Positions 14,914-23,525 of a stretch of 25,442 bases of DNA are shown here, piece by piece. Both the position numbers and the translations under genes were made by a program. Source of the DNA: Caryophanales bacterium UBA6865 (GTDB lineage: Bacteria > Bacillota_I > Bacilli_A > RFN20 > CAG-826). The notes below the pieces were generated by a model, which worked only from the letters and a program-made list of their open reading frames with translations, had not been told where the DNA came from and made no database searches. How positions within the stretch are numbered: position 1 is the first letter of the stretch; the number at the start of each line of letters is the position of its first letter. The stretch lies in NCBI GenBank assembly GCA_002449265.1, contig DKCV01000007.1, forward strand, positions 1-25,442. Direction: 5' to 3'.

Positions 14914-15573
14914 ATGGAAAAAGTAAAAACGAATTATTACAAAATATCGTTAGATGAAATAAAGGAGATTCCTCCTAACACAAAGCCTACTTTGCTTCTG
15001 CATTCTTGTTGTGGGCCTTGCGCTTGCTGGCCTTTACGTTTTTTATGTGAACATTTTCGCGTGACGATTTATTTCAATAATAGCAATATTTACCCTAGCA
15101 ATGAGTATGAGCGGCGACTAATAGAACTAAAGCATCTATTAGCCTACTTAAAGCGAGATTATGGCTATGATGTAGCATTAGTCATTACCCCTTATTCAAA
15201 CGTAGAATATAACAATTTTCTAGCGCCATTTAAGGATGATCCTGAGGGAGGAAGACGCTGCAAGCTCTGTTACGAAAAGAGAATGAGTGAAGCTTATGAC
15301 TATGCAGAAGCGCATGACTTTGATTATTTTTGCACTGTCATGACTATCTCTCGCCAAAAGGATAGCCAAGTGATGAATGAGATTGGGAAAAAGCTAGAAG
15401 AAAAACACAAAAAGACAAAATACTTCTATAGTGATTTTAAAAAAGCCAAAGGTATCGATATTGGTCGCGAAATGCGAATTCGGTATGGATTATATAATCA
15501 AAATTATTGCGGCTGCATTTATAGTTATTTGAAACGTTTAGAATGGGATAAAACCCATCAAAACGATAAATAA
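14914..15573 (+). CDS. queH: Epoxyqueuosine reductase QueH
   Basis: QueH performs the last step of queuosine synthesis in tRNA, reducing epoxyqueuosine to queuosine without cobalamin. The 219-residue sequence shows LLLHSCCGPCACWPL with Cys32 and Cys33, RRCKLCYEKRM with Cys116 and Cys119 (together the likely iron-sulfur cluster ligands), TVMTISRQKD, and the C-terminal NYCGCIYS with Cys199/Cys201, the probable redox pair. It follows yqgF after 15 bases with no visible ribosome binding site. No other queuosine gene is in the window, so the organism may salvage a precursor or hold those genes elsewhere. Confidence 0.93.
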   Translation: MEKVKTNYYKISLDEIKEIPPNTKPTLLLHSCCGPCACWPLRFLCEHFRVTIYFNNSNIYPSNEYERRLIELKHLLAYLKRDYGYDVALVITPYSNVEYNNFLAPFKDDPEGGRRCKLCYEKRMSEAYDYAEAHDFDYFCTVMTISRQKDSQVMNEIGKKLEEKHKKTKYFYSDFKKAKGIDIGREMRIRYGLYNQNYCGCIYSYLKRLEWDKTHQNDK

Positions 15574-15599
15574 CCTTGCAAAAACCAATTGAAAAAGAA

Positions 15600-16190
15600 T
15601 TAGTGCTTAATAATCAAATTACTTGAAAGCAAGTCCTGATAGATGCTACTGACTTCTTTTATCACTACGTCCTTACTGATTGGTTTTCCTCTTAAGATTT
15701 TACTCATCAGCGCACTATACCCTCCAACAATGAAGGCACTAATGTATTCTTTGTTGTATTTGATTTGGTAGATAGCGCTTATCTTTTCCACAAGGTGATT
15801 TACGATAGACTCAATCGTGCCATTCAATACTTCAGCACCAAGCGAATTACTGCTATCAATGATCGAGAGAATTTCTTTCTTGCGGTTGAAACATTCTGCC
15901 ACAACTTCGGCAGTAATGTTGGCACAGGCTTCACCGATTGTTTTTATGTCGGTTTTGCTTAGTAAACTTGAACATTTTTGATAGATGCCATCGGCGATAT
16001 TGTTGATCGTATCTTGTAATAAATCATATTTATCATCGTAATGACGATAAAACGTCATTTTGTTGATGTGAGCATAATCACAGATATCTTTGACAGATAT
16101 TTTTTCAAAAGAATTTGTTTCAAGCAAACCAAGAAGCGCATTTCTTAAATCCCGCTTGGTCCGAAAAATACGATAATCTACTTTTTCCAT
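15600..16190 (-). CDS. TetR family transcriptional regulator
   Basis: A 196-residue repressor-type protein. The N-terminal helix-turn-helix is typical: LRNALLGLLETNSFEKISVKDICDYA, then HINKMTFYRHYDDKYDLLQD (about 16-60). The C-terminal half is all-helical, of the TetR_C_8/DhaS-like kind, and should bind a small ligand and dimerise. It is divergent from the MMPL exporter, the standard layout for a TetR protein controlling its neighbour. The 160-base spacer has operator-like repeats (16222-16243 and 16315-16326). AGAGG lies 11 bases before ATG 16190. It converges on queH with only 26 bases between stops and no clear terminator. The ligand is unknown, possibly a lipid or amphiphile carried by the exporter. 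Confidence 0.9.
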   Translation of the reverse strand: MEKVDYRIFRTKRDLRNALLGLLETNSFEKISVKDICDYAHINKMTFYRHYDDKYDLLQDTINNIADGIYQKCSSLLSKTDIKTIGEACANITAEVVAECFNRKKEILSIIDSSNSLGAEVLNGTIESIVNHLVEKISAIYQIKYNKEYISAFIVGGYSALMSKILRGKPISKDVVIKEVSSIYQDLLSSNLIIKH

Positions 16191-16221
16191 AGTACTAAAA
16201 CCTCTAAATACCTATATATGG

Positions 16222-16243
16222 ATACGAAACCTGTTAAACGTAT
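16222..16243. promoter_or_regulatory. Operator-like inverted repeat in the TetR/MMPL spacer (site 1)
   Basis: ATACG (16222-16226) and CGTAT (16239-16243) flank AAACCTGTTAAA. The site lies over the likely tetR promoter (TTAACA and TATATA on the minus strand) and just upstream of the exporter -35 box. CCTGT recurs in site 2. Confidence 0.4.
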
Positions 16244-16254
16244 TAATAATTTTT

Positions 16255-16282
16255 TTGACATCTCCGTAAATCGTTTTATGGT
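16255..16282 (+). promoter_or_regulatory. Promoter of the MMPL/surface protein operon
   Basis: A perfect TTGACA (16255-16260), 16-base spacer and TATGGT (16277-16282). Transcription should start near 16289, giving a 60-base leader that includes the inverted repeat at 16315-16326. Confidence 0.6.
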
Positions 16283-16314
16283 ATTCAAGCCTGATGACTA
16301 AAGGCGAAATAACA

Positions 16315-16326
16315 ATACACCTGTAT
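16315..16326. promoter_or_regulatory. Operator-like inverted repeat (site 2)
   Basis: ATACACCTGTAT has arms ATACA and TGTAT around CC. It lies in the leader of the MMPL gene, 25 bases before the start, and shares the ATAC...CCTGT core with site 1. Confidence 0.35.
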
Positions 16327-16350
16327 CGATAAAAATGGAAAGGAGAAAAT

Positions 16351-18762
16351 ATGAAAAAAATCGCTGAATTCATTGTCAAATTCAGAAAACTGTTTCTTGT
16401 TCTTTTCCTCGCCTTTGGCGCTTATTGCGTTTATGGGATGACTCAAACAAAGATCGAATATGATGTTTCAACTTATCTAAGCGAAACAACAGACACCAAG
16501 AAAGCTCTTGGGATTATGGACAAAGAGTTTTATACCTTTGGTTCTACGACCATCATGGTAAAAAACGTTTCTTACTTTGAAGCGGACGAATTACATAATG
16601 AGATTCTTGATGTTAAAGGAGTTAAAGAACTTCCTTTCTATAATACCGAGGATTATTACAAAGACGGATGCGCGCTTTTCTCGATTACTTACGAAGGGAC
16701 AGAAGACGATGAAATTACGCTGAACGCATATAATAAAACGAAAGAAATCCTTGCAAATTACGACTATTATGTCAAAAACGATTTAAGCGATAACTACGCG
16801 GATACCTTGCAAACTTCCATTAATTTCGTTCTTTTAATCGCGGTTGGTATCATTATCGTTGTTTTAACGATTACAAGCGAATCCTTCATGGAAGTCCCTG
16901 TGTTTTTAGCCACTTTTGGGATGGCTGCTTTAATGAATATGGGAACAAACTATTGGTTAGGAACAATATCCTTTGTTTCCAATTCCGTTTGTTCTATTCT
17001 TCAGCTTGCTCTTGCCATCGATTACGCGATTATTTTGGCCAACCGCTTTCAAGAAGAAAAAGCATTTTCACGCAATAATAGCGTGGAAGCTATGACTAGT
17101 GCTTTAAGTAAGGCAATCCCTGAAATCGGCGGGTCTTCTTTAACGACAATCGCTGGTATGGCCGCCTTAACGACGATGTCATTTAAACTAGGCGGAGATT
17201 TAGGCTTTGCTTTAATTAAATCGATTCTCTTTTCCATGGTTTCCGTTTTCTTCATCATGCCGGCGTTGCTTTTGCTATTTGATAAGCCGATTACGAAAAC
17301 GATGCATAAGAGCCTCGTTCCAAAGATTTCCTGGCTTGGAAAATTCGATGTCAAAGTCAAATACGTCATGCCAGTTTTATTCTTAGTTTTGGCTGGCGTC
17401 TCTTGCTACTATTCTTTCCAAGTTGACTATTGCTATGGCCAAAATACGATTGATACCGATCACCCAAGTAACGCGATGATCGCGGAAAGAGAAATCGCGA
17501 ATGTATTTGGCAATAGTAGCCAATTCGTTATCGTTTTGCCTGGAAACGATTATGAGGCCCAATATGACATCTTAAATATGGTGAGCGAAGAGCCGATGAT
17601 TAAATCGGCGACCGGAATTGCGAATGTTGAAATTACGCAAAATGACATCACTTATCGTCTACCAGAGAAAATGAATTATCGACAATTTTCGGAATTCTTG
17701 AATACCGATGATTCAACCGGGGATGCAATTTATAGCTCCTACGCGTTCTTATCGAAGGAAGATGCGAAAGATGCGGCGGAAGAAGTAATGATATATCAAG
17801 CGAATAAGCTCAATTACAAAGTATCTTTATTAGAACTTGCGGACACTGCATTCGCTCATGATGATTTTATTCAATCGCTTCTAGCTGATGACGCGGATGC
17901 CTTAAGCAATTATGCTGATATCAAATGTCAAATTCAAGATGCGGAAAAACAGCTCATTGGCGAGCATTATTCTCGTCTAGTTTTTGAAATCGACGGGGCC
18001 GATGAATCAATAGAGACCTTTGCTCTTATCGAACGCCTTCAGTCCAAGGTAAAAGCGAAATATTCTGATGCGATTTTTGCAGGGGATGCAATGGCTAACT
18101 ATGACTTGTCCGCTAGCTTTAGCTTAGATAACACAAAAGTTACTGTGTTTACGATTCTATTTGTATATGTGATTCTCTTATTCACGTTTAAGAACTGGGC
18201 AATACCGATTCCGCTCGTCTTCACGATTCAAAGTGCGGTTTTCATCAATTTCGCTTATTTTGTCCTTGTGGGAAGTAACTGCTATTTCTTCGTCAATTTG
18301 ATTGTTTCAGCGATTCAAATGGGAGCGACGATTGACTACGCGATTGTTATCACCAACCGTTACTTGGATTTAAGAAAAACCTATGAAGATCGAGGAAAGG
18401 CAATGGTTGAATCTCTTAACCAAGCCTTCCCAACCATCCTCACCAGCGGAACGATTCTAGTTTCTGCTTCCTTCTTAATCGGAGTTATGGTGAGTGACCC
18501 TCTTATTTCTACGCTTGGATCATGCTTATGCAGAGGATGCTTAATCTCTATTGCCTGCGCGATGATCGTAATGCCTTCGATGTTACTATTAAGTGATAAG
18601 TTCATCGATAAGGCGGATTTAGAAGAGAAACTGAATTTCTTCAGCCGCGAGTTAAATGCGCCGATGAATAAAATCAAAGGAAAAGTAAAAGCGATTGATC
18701 TCGCGCTTGACGCAAAAGTAGCGGAAGCGTCCAACAAAGATAAGGAAGGAGAATCAAAATGA
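16351..18762 (+). CDS. MMPL/RND family exporter
   Basis: An 803-residue membrane transporter with the MMPL layout: a first helix (about 14-32), an external domain (about 35-150), five helices, a second external domain (about 355-590), and a second five-helix bundle. Each half has the proton-relay helix: AIDYAIILANRFQEE (Asp about 223) and TIDYAIVITNRYLD (Asp about 660). GGSSLTTIAGMAALTTMSFK and FPTILTSGTILVSASFL are the paired following helices. Such proteins move lipids, glycolipids or peptides out of the cell using the proton gradient. AGGAG precedes ATG 16351. The stop overlaps by four bases the start of the large surface protein, suggesting that the two products act together. Controlled presumably by the divergent TetR protein. 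Confidence 0.92.
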   Translation: MKKIAEFIVKFRKLFLVLFLAFGAYCVYGMTQTKIEYDVSTYLSETTDTKKALGIMDKEFYTFGSTTIMVKNVSYFEADELHNEILDVKGVKELPFYNTEDYYKDGCALFSITYEGTEDDEITLNAYNKTKEILANYDYYVKNDLSDNYADTLQTSINFVLLIAVGIIIVVLTITSESFMEVPVFLATFGMAALMNMGTNYWLGTISFVSNSVCSILQLALAIDYAIILANRFQEEKAFSRNNSVEAMTSALSKAIPEIGGSSLTTIAGMAALTTMSFKLGGDLGFALIKSILFSMVSVFFIMPALLLLFDKPITKTMHKSLVPKISWLGKFDVKVKYVMPVLFLVLAGVSCYYSFQVDYCYGQNTIDTDHPSNAMIAEREIANVFGNSSQFVIVLPGNDYEAQYDILNMVSEEPMIKSATGIANVEITQNDITYRLPEKMNYRQFSEFLNTDDSTGDAIYSSYAFLSKEDAKDAAEEVMIYQANKLNYKVSLLELADTAFAHDDFIQSLLADDADALSNYADIKCQIQDAEKQLIGEHYSRLVFEIDGADESIETFALIERLQSKVKAKYSDAIFAGDAMANYDLSASFSLDNTKVTVFTILFVYVILLFTFKNWAIPIPLVFTIQSAVFINFAYFVLVGSNCYFFVNLIVSAIQMGATIDYAIVITNRYLDLRKTYEDRGKAMVESLNQAFPTILTSGTILVSASFLIGVMVSDPLISTLGSCLCRGCLISIACAMIVMPSMLLLSDKFIDKADLEEKLNFFSRELNAPMNKIKGKVKAIDLALDAKVAEASNKDKEGESK

Positions 18763-21700
18763 AAAAGAAATTACTATTTGCTTTAATTGGTGCACTTACT
18801 TTCGCAAGTGCCCTAACTTTTGCAAATGATGGCTCTTTATTAGCCATCGCCGATAGTAACACGAGTTATTATCTTTGTCTTTCTAGCGATAATTACCGTC
18901 AAACTTCAAAGAGATGTTTCTCTTATAGCGAAACTGACACGTTATATCACCTTGAAGAAGTTACTTTATCGAGCGCGATTAATTTTTATGTCGGTGGTAA
19001 TGATGGCAGCAAATGGTATGACAAAAACGGCGACACTTATCATGTAAAAGATGTCGAAAGTTTGTCTTACGATTTCTTATTTTCTCCAAATAAAACATTC
19101 GATTTAGAAGAGAATGGCTACGAGAAAACCAATGCCCATTTTACTTATAAAATCCATTCTAGAGAGAATGTAAACATCACAATCACTAGTGCGAGTGGCG
19201 AAACTAAAAACGAAGAGCTTACCTATAACTCATACCAATCTCTTTACGAAGCCTATTACATTTCCTCTATCAAGCTCAATCAAGGGGATACAATCTCAAA
19301 AGATGGTTTGGAGGATGAAAAGCCTACAATAGGGAGTGACGGCTATTACCGCATCATCTATACGCCTGGCAAAGAGCAATTCGGGCAAACTTATTTATTT
19401 GATGAAAACGGTAATTATGGAACCGGTGATGGCTACGAATATCATTTTTATATTGAAGACGCCCCATTATTCTATCTAGCTTTCCAAGAGGATTTAAAAG
19501 TAGAAGAGGGCATTGACCCAGTAACAATCGATGAGAATAAAGGCTATTTGCTAACACGTGATGAATCAAAAACTACCGCAAAATGCTATAGCTCTCCAGA
19601 GTTTTTCGTCGAAAGCGAAGACGAAAAGCTTCATTACATGGCGTATTTAAAAGAAGGAGATTCTTTTAGCCGCGTTGGCGATGATGACGATTGGAGCAAA
19701 ACCATCAAAATCGCCGATCGTGGATGGAATAAATTTATCTTAACGGATAAAGATTCTTCCTATACTTTGTCGAATGAAGAAAAGACTGCGGATTATGGCG
19801 CTTATTATCTCGCTGGTGACATTAATAATTACCTTTATGACAAAGATGGAAAGATTGATTTGTCGGACTCTTATAAGTTCAACGAAATTAATGAAGACGA
19901 GGATTATTATACTAAAGATTATAAGCAATATCTTCTTACCGTTAATGTTCCAAAGAAGGGCATTTCTTTTTACATCACAAACGGAAAAGACAAATATCGT
20001 GATGGAACAAATTTAATTACGATTAATGAGGCTGGTAAGTATGACATTCTTTTTAGCGAAGATCATATTTATGGGCGTGGACGTCATTACCGCTATTCCT
20101 TGATTGACGAAGAAAAGGACACGGAAAAGTTATATCTATCATCCGTTAATGAGTGGAATGAGCTTGCTTCTAAATGCAACGCTGACGCTTCTTATAGCGA
20201 TAATAAATTGGTCTATTTGAAAAAAGACATCGATTTTGCAGGGTTTTCGTTCACTCCTATTAAAAACTGGAATGGTGCATTTTATGGCTCTTACCACACT
20301 TTAAAGAACATTACTTTATCAAGCGATGCGAATCAAACTAGCGTCTTTGAACTTATTGCTCAAAAAGGATCAATCGAAGGCTTAACGGTTGAAAACTTTA
20401 AGGCCGATTTGGGCGACAAAAATTATGTCGGCGTCATTGGTAAGAACTATGGAGCCATCAATCAACTCTCGCTTACTAGCGGTGCATTGCTCGGAAATAG
20501 AAACATCGGCTTAGTCGCCTATAACGGAAGAACAAAATACCAGGCAGGTGATGCTCCTTCTAGCACTGATACTTATCAATATGGGACGATTTCTGACTCA
20601 AGCAATTACGCTTCGATTCGTGGGTCAAACAATGTCGGCGGCATTGTCGGCTTGAACCTAGGAATAGTAGAAGGCGATTTAAATTATGGGAATGTCTCTG
20701 GCTATAATTCTCATAGTAATACGACGACTTTAAATATTGGTGGTATTGCAGGATACGGGATTGGAAAAATTTTTGACTGCAAGAACTTTGGCAAAGTTTT
20801 TGGAGAAAATGTTTCTATCTATGTTGGCGGCATTGCCGGATTAGATAATGGCGAATGCTACTTCGTAAGGAACGAAGCCAATATCAGTGGCGATAAATAT
20901 GTCGGTGGAATCGTTGGGTATTACGGCTCTGTGAGTGAAAATAAAAATGATTTAACCAAATATTTTGATGGAACTCCGTATGAAGACTTTGTTAAGAAAT
21001 ATTTCTCGACCGGAGAGGAACAAGACGAACAATATGATGGCGTGAAAAACGCTTTCGCATACGGCATCAATTTAGGTGAAATCGTCGCGAAAAATCATGT
21101 TGGCGGAATGGTTGGCAATGTTTCGAATTCCTCTTTGGTGATTAAGGATTCTTTGTCACATGGTAATATCACCGCGACGGTTGGCGATTACGCCGGTGGC
21201 ATTGTAGGGGAAGGCGCTAATGTTACGATTAGAAGCTCATTAAGCGCTGGTAAAATTGTAGCTAAGAAATACGTTGGTGGCTTAATTGGGAATGGTGGCA
21301 ATATCTATGCTTCTTTCTCTAGCGCAACGATAGAAGGCGACGATTATGTCGGCGGACTCGCTGGATATGCTAGTAGCGTGATTTCTTCTATTTCCAATAC
21401 CCTTCTACTTTGCGAAACAAGCGCTGCGCATGTCGGTGAAATCGTTGGCGATACTTCTTCTTATAACGAAGCGACCCTTTCTTTCGGCGATGAGTTAAAA
21501 AATAACTACTATGTTGGGAGTAAGGGCGGTGTTAACGGAGTGGAATATAAAGAGAATAACGCCGCTAAACACCTTGAACCAAACGAACTTGCTAGCGAAG
21601 GCGTTTTATCCAGTAAACTTTCTTTGGAATTTGATGATGAATATTGGCTTGCTGGCGATGATACGAAGTGCTATCCATCACTCCGCTATTTTGAAGAAGT

Positions 21701-22484
21701 GGAAAAGAACGATGACTTTGGCGATGAAAAACGTTATGAATTACTTTTCTCCTCATATAAGGACGAATTGACTAAGATCGCTAAACACGATTCTAGAGTT
21801 ACCTATTTGGTTTCTTTCATGGAATGGAGAGAAGAAGACGGAGATTTAGTTGACGAGAACGGGAAAACGCTTTACGAGAATTATGAAAATACGAGCAATG
21901 TTCGTATTTATGATGGTGACACTTTAGTCTCTCCTAAGCTGATTTACGCGAAAGAAAGAGATGACAAAATGGTTTATGAAGGAAAAGAAGGAACGTATTT
22001 CGTTAGCTATTCTCTTCCAACTAGTGTTTCAAAAAACACCATCATCTACGCCACCTATCAAAAAGCGACGACGGCTTTAAAAAGCGACGACGGCGCTGTC
22101 ATTGTGAATGGCTTATTCCTCGAAGAAGCGAAAGTGAGTCTAGTATTACAAGGCAATGCCTATACGATCAAAGTGACTGTTAATGGGGAAGAAATTCCTT
22201 TATCTAACGCGACCGTTAAGGTTAAAAAATCGCTTTTTGCTGACCATGATCTTTATTTCATGAATGGCACCGAATTAAAGAAAATCGAAGTGAGTGAAGA
22301 TGGTGAATATTACCGTTTCATTTATTCTTCTAATGAAGCCTTCGTTGGCGTAAGTAACAATAAGGAAGTAATTCCTCTTTGGGGTTATATTGTGATCGCA
22401 GGAGTTGGTGGCGCGGCGATTACTGCTTTATCCTTCTTAATCCCTTCTTTGGTCAAAAAGAAAAAGCAAAAGGCCAGCAAATAG
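18759..22484 (+). CDS. Large membrane-anchored surface protein with GLUG repeats
   Basis: A 1241-residue exported protein. Residues 1-33 are a signal peptide (MKKKLLFALIGALTFASALTFA). Residues about 34-470 are Tyr/Asp/Glu-rich and strand-like, with several similar modules (SYDFLFSPN, YRIIYTPG, KYDILFSED) of unrecognised type. About 540-900 carry eleven GLUG-like repeats with the core VGG(I/L/M)(V/A)G, for example NNVGGIVG, KYVGGIVG, DYAGGIVG and DYVGGLAG, expected to form a beta-helix. Residues about 905-1200 are further strand-rich sequence. The end is one hydrophobic helix (about 1208-1232) and a KKKKQKASK tail, so anchoring is by membrane span and not by LPXTG. It starts inside the MMPL stop codon with AAGGAG before it. 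GLUG repeats occur in adhesins and surface enzymes; the role here is not known. Confidence 0.85.
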   Translation: MKKKLLFALIGALTFASALTFANDGSLLAIADSNTSYYLCLSSDNYRQTSKRCFSYSETDTLYHLEEVTLSSAINFYVGGNDGSKWYDKNGDTYHVKDVESLSYDFLFSPNKTFDLEENGYEKTNAHFTYKIHSRENVNITITSASGETKNEELTYNSYQSLYEAYYISSIKLNQGDTISKDGLEDEKPTIGSDGYYRIIYTPGKEQFGQTYLFDENGNYGTGDGYEYHFYIEDAPLFYLAFQEDLKVEEGIDPVTIDENKGYLLTRDESKTTAKCYSSPEFFVESEDEKLHYMAYLKEGDSFSRVGDDDDWSKTIKIADRGWNKFILTDKDSSYTLSNEEKTADYGAYYLAGDINNYLYDKDGKIDLSDSYKFNEINEDEDYYTKDYKQYLLTVNVPKKGISFYITNGKDKYRDGTNLITINEAGKYDILFSEDHIYGRGRHYRYSLIDEEKDTEKLYLSSVNEWNELASKCNADASYSDNKLVYLKKDIDFAGFSFTPIKNWNGAFYGSYHTLKNITLSSDANQTSVFELIAQKGSIEGLTVENFKADLGDKNYVGVIGKNYGAINQLSLTSGALLGNRNIGLVAYNGRTKYQAGDAPSSTDTYQYGTISDSSNYASIRGSNNVGGIVGLNLGIVEGDLNYGNVSGYNSHSNTTTLNIGGIAGYGIGKIFDCKNFGKVFGENVSIYVGGIAGLDNGECYFVRNEANISGDKYVGGIVGYYGSVSENKNDLTKYFDGTPYEDFVKKYFSTGEEQDEQYDGVKNAFAYGINLGEIVAKNHVGGMVGNVSNSSLVIKDSLSHGNITATVGDYAGGIVGEGANVTIRSSLSAGKIVAKKYVGGLIGNGGNIYASFSSATIEGDDYVGGLAGYASSVISSISNTLLLCETSAAHVGEIVGDTSSYNEATLSFGDELKNNYYVGSKGGVNGVEYKENNAAKHLEPNELASEGVLSSKLSLEFDDEYWLAGDDTKCYPSLRYFEEVEKNDDFGDEKRYELLFSSYKDELTKIAKHDSRVTYLVSFMEWREEDGDLVDENGKTLYENYENTSNVRIYDGDTLVSPKLIYAKERDDKMVYEGKEGTYFVSYSLPTSVSKNTIIYATYQKATTALKSDDGAVIVNGLFLEEAKVSLVLQGNAYTIKVTVNGEEIPLSNATVKVKKSLFADHDLYFMNGTELKKIEVSEDGEYYRFIYSSNEAFVGVSNNKEVIPLWGYIVIAGVGGAAITALSFLIPSLVKKKKQKASK

Positions 22485-22503
22485 ATAAGCTTTATAAAAC
22501 AAA

Positions 22504-22536
22504 ACGGTTTCCTAATAACATAGGGAACCATTTTTA
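22504..22536 (+). terminator. Bidirectional terminator after the surface protein
   Basis: GGTTTCCTA (22506-22514) and TAGGGAACC (22521-22529) pair with one G-T, followed by ATTTTTAG. On the minus strand the stem is followed by GTTTTGTTTT, so it also serves the convergent ribokinase gene. Confidence 0.82.
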
Positions 22537-22578
22537 GTAAAAACCTCGTAAAACTTTGTTATCTTTTAAGAATAACCA

Positions 22579-23472
22579 CTATTTGCAGAGATATTTAAAT
22601 AGTTCATTAAGCATAGGAATTGATGAAAAAGCGCCTTTTTTCGTGACTGAGATTGCAGCGGCTAAGGAAGCAATCGACATCGATTCTTTTTCGCTATAGC
22701 CCTTGCTTAAATACGCTGAATAATAACCAACGTAAGTATCGCCCGCTCCAACTGTATCAACGATTCCTACTTTTTTCGCAGGAACATGAATTTCATTGTC
22801 TTTTGTAAACAAAACCGATCCGTTTTTTCCTAATGTCAGAAGAACTTCTTGCGTTCCTAAGGATAGAATCTTTTTTGAAGCCTCTAGCGCATCTATCATC
22901 CCCGTTAGTGTCTTCGCTTCTAGCTCGTTTACAACAAGCGTGGAGACGTATTGATAAAGGTCGTCACTCATACCGCATAGAGGAGAAGGGTTATAAAGAA
23001 TATGTTTCTTTTTCCCATAGTTTTTTAATATCCATTCGTTTGAGGAGAATGGCATTTCGTTTTGTAGCAAGATAAATGAACATGCTTCAAAAAGATGAAT
23101 ATTTTTTTCGAGAATTGTGGCGGATAAAGCGAGGTTCGCCCCAGAATCCACGATGACTTCATTCTCTCCGCTTTCTTCGACGAGGATTGTCGCGATTCCG
23201 CTTGGCATATTGACTTTATTGAGGCATAAAGACATCTTTTCTTTCTTTAGCCCTTCCTCAATTAAAGAACCCTCGTGGTCATTTCCAATGCAAGTTAGGA
23301 ATGTGACGTCCGCGCCTGCTCTAGCTGCTGCAACAGCTTGGTTTAGTCCTTTGCCACCTAATGACGATACACGTTTTGAAACGCAGTGCACGCTTTCTCC
23401 AGGTTTAGGTAAAATGGGAACGTAATAATTCGTATCGAGGTTACTGCTCCCAATGACTAGTATCTTATTCAT
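22579..23472 (-). CDS. rbsK: Ribokinase (PfkB family)
   Basis: Phosphorylates D-ribose to ribose 5-phosphate with ATP. The 297-residue protein has GSSNLD (8-13), the sugar-binding GGKGLNQAVAAARAGADV (39-56), NPSP, NELEA, and the catalytic anion hole DTVGAGDTYVG with Asp245. The C-terminal VTKKGAFSSIP corresponds to the VTRxGAQxSIP end typical of true ribokinases compared with other PfkB sugar kinases. No ribose transporter or RbsD is present, so ribose may come from nucleoside breakdown. There is no Shine-Dalgarno, but CATAAT lies six bases before ATG 23472 with TAGTCA 17 bases earlier, so the mRNA may be leaderless. It is preceded in the same direction by the repeat protein gene. Confidence 0.9.
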   Translation of the reverse strand: MNKILVIGSSNLDTNYYVPILPKPGESVHCVSKRVSSLGGKGLNQAVAAARAGADVTFLTCIGNDHEGSLIEEGLKKEKMSLCLNKVNMPSGIATILVEESGENEVIVDSGANLALSATILEKNIHLFEACSFILLQNEMPFSSNEWILKNYGKKKHILYNPSPLCGMSDDLYQYVSTLVVNELEAKTLTGMIDALEASKKILSLGTQEVLLTLGKNGSVLFTKDNEIHVPAKKVGIVDTVGAGDTYVGYYSAYLSKGYSEKESMSIASLAAAISVTKKGAFSSIPMLNELFKYLCK

Positions 23473-23525
23473 AAGCCTATTATGCTCTTCTAATATGCAA
23501 TGACTACATTTTTATATGAACTCGC

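Noticed and set aside
20530..21440. Repeated sequence as a possible CRISPR or DNA repeat array
   Set aside because: The repetition is at protein level (GLUG repeats) with variable DNA spacing, inside one open frame.
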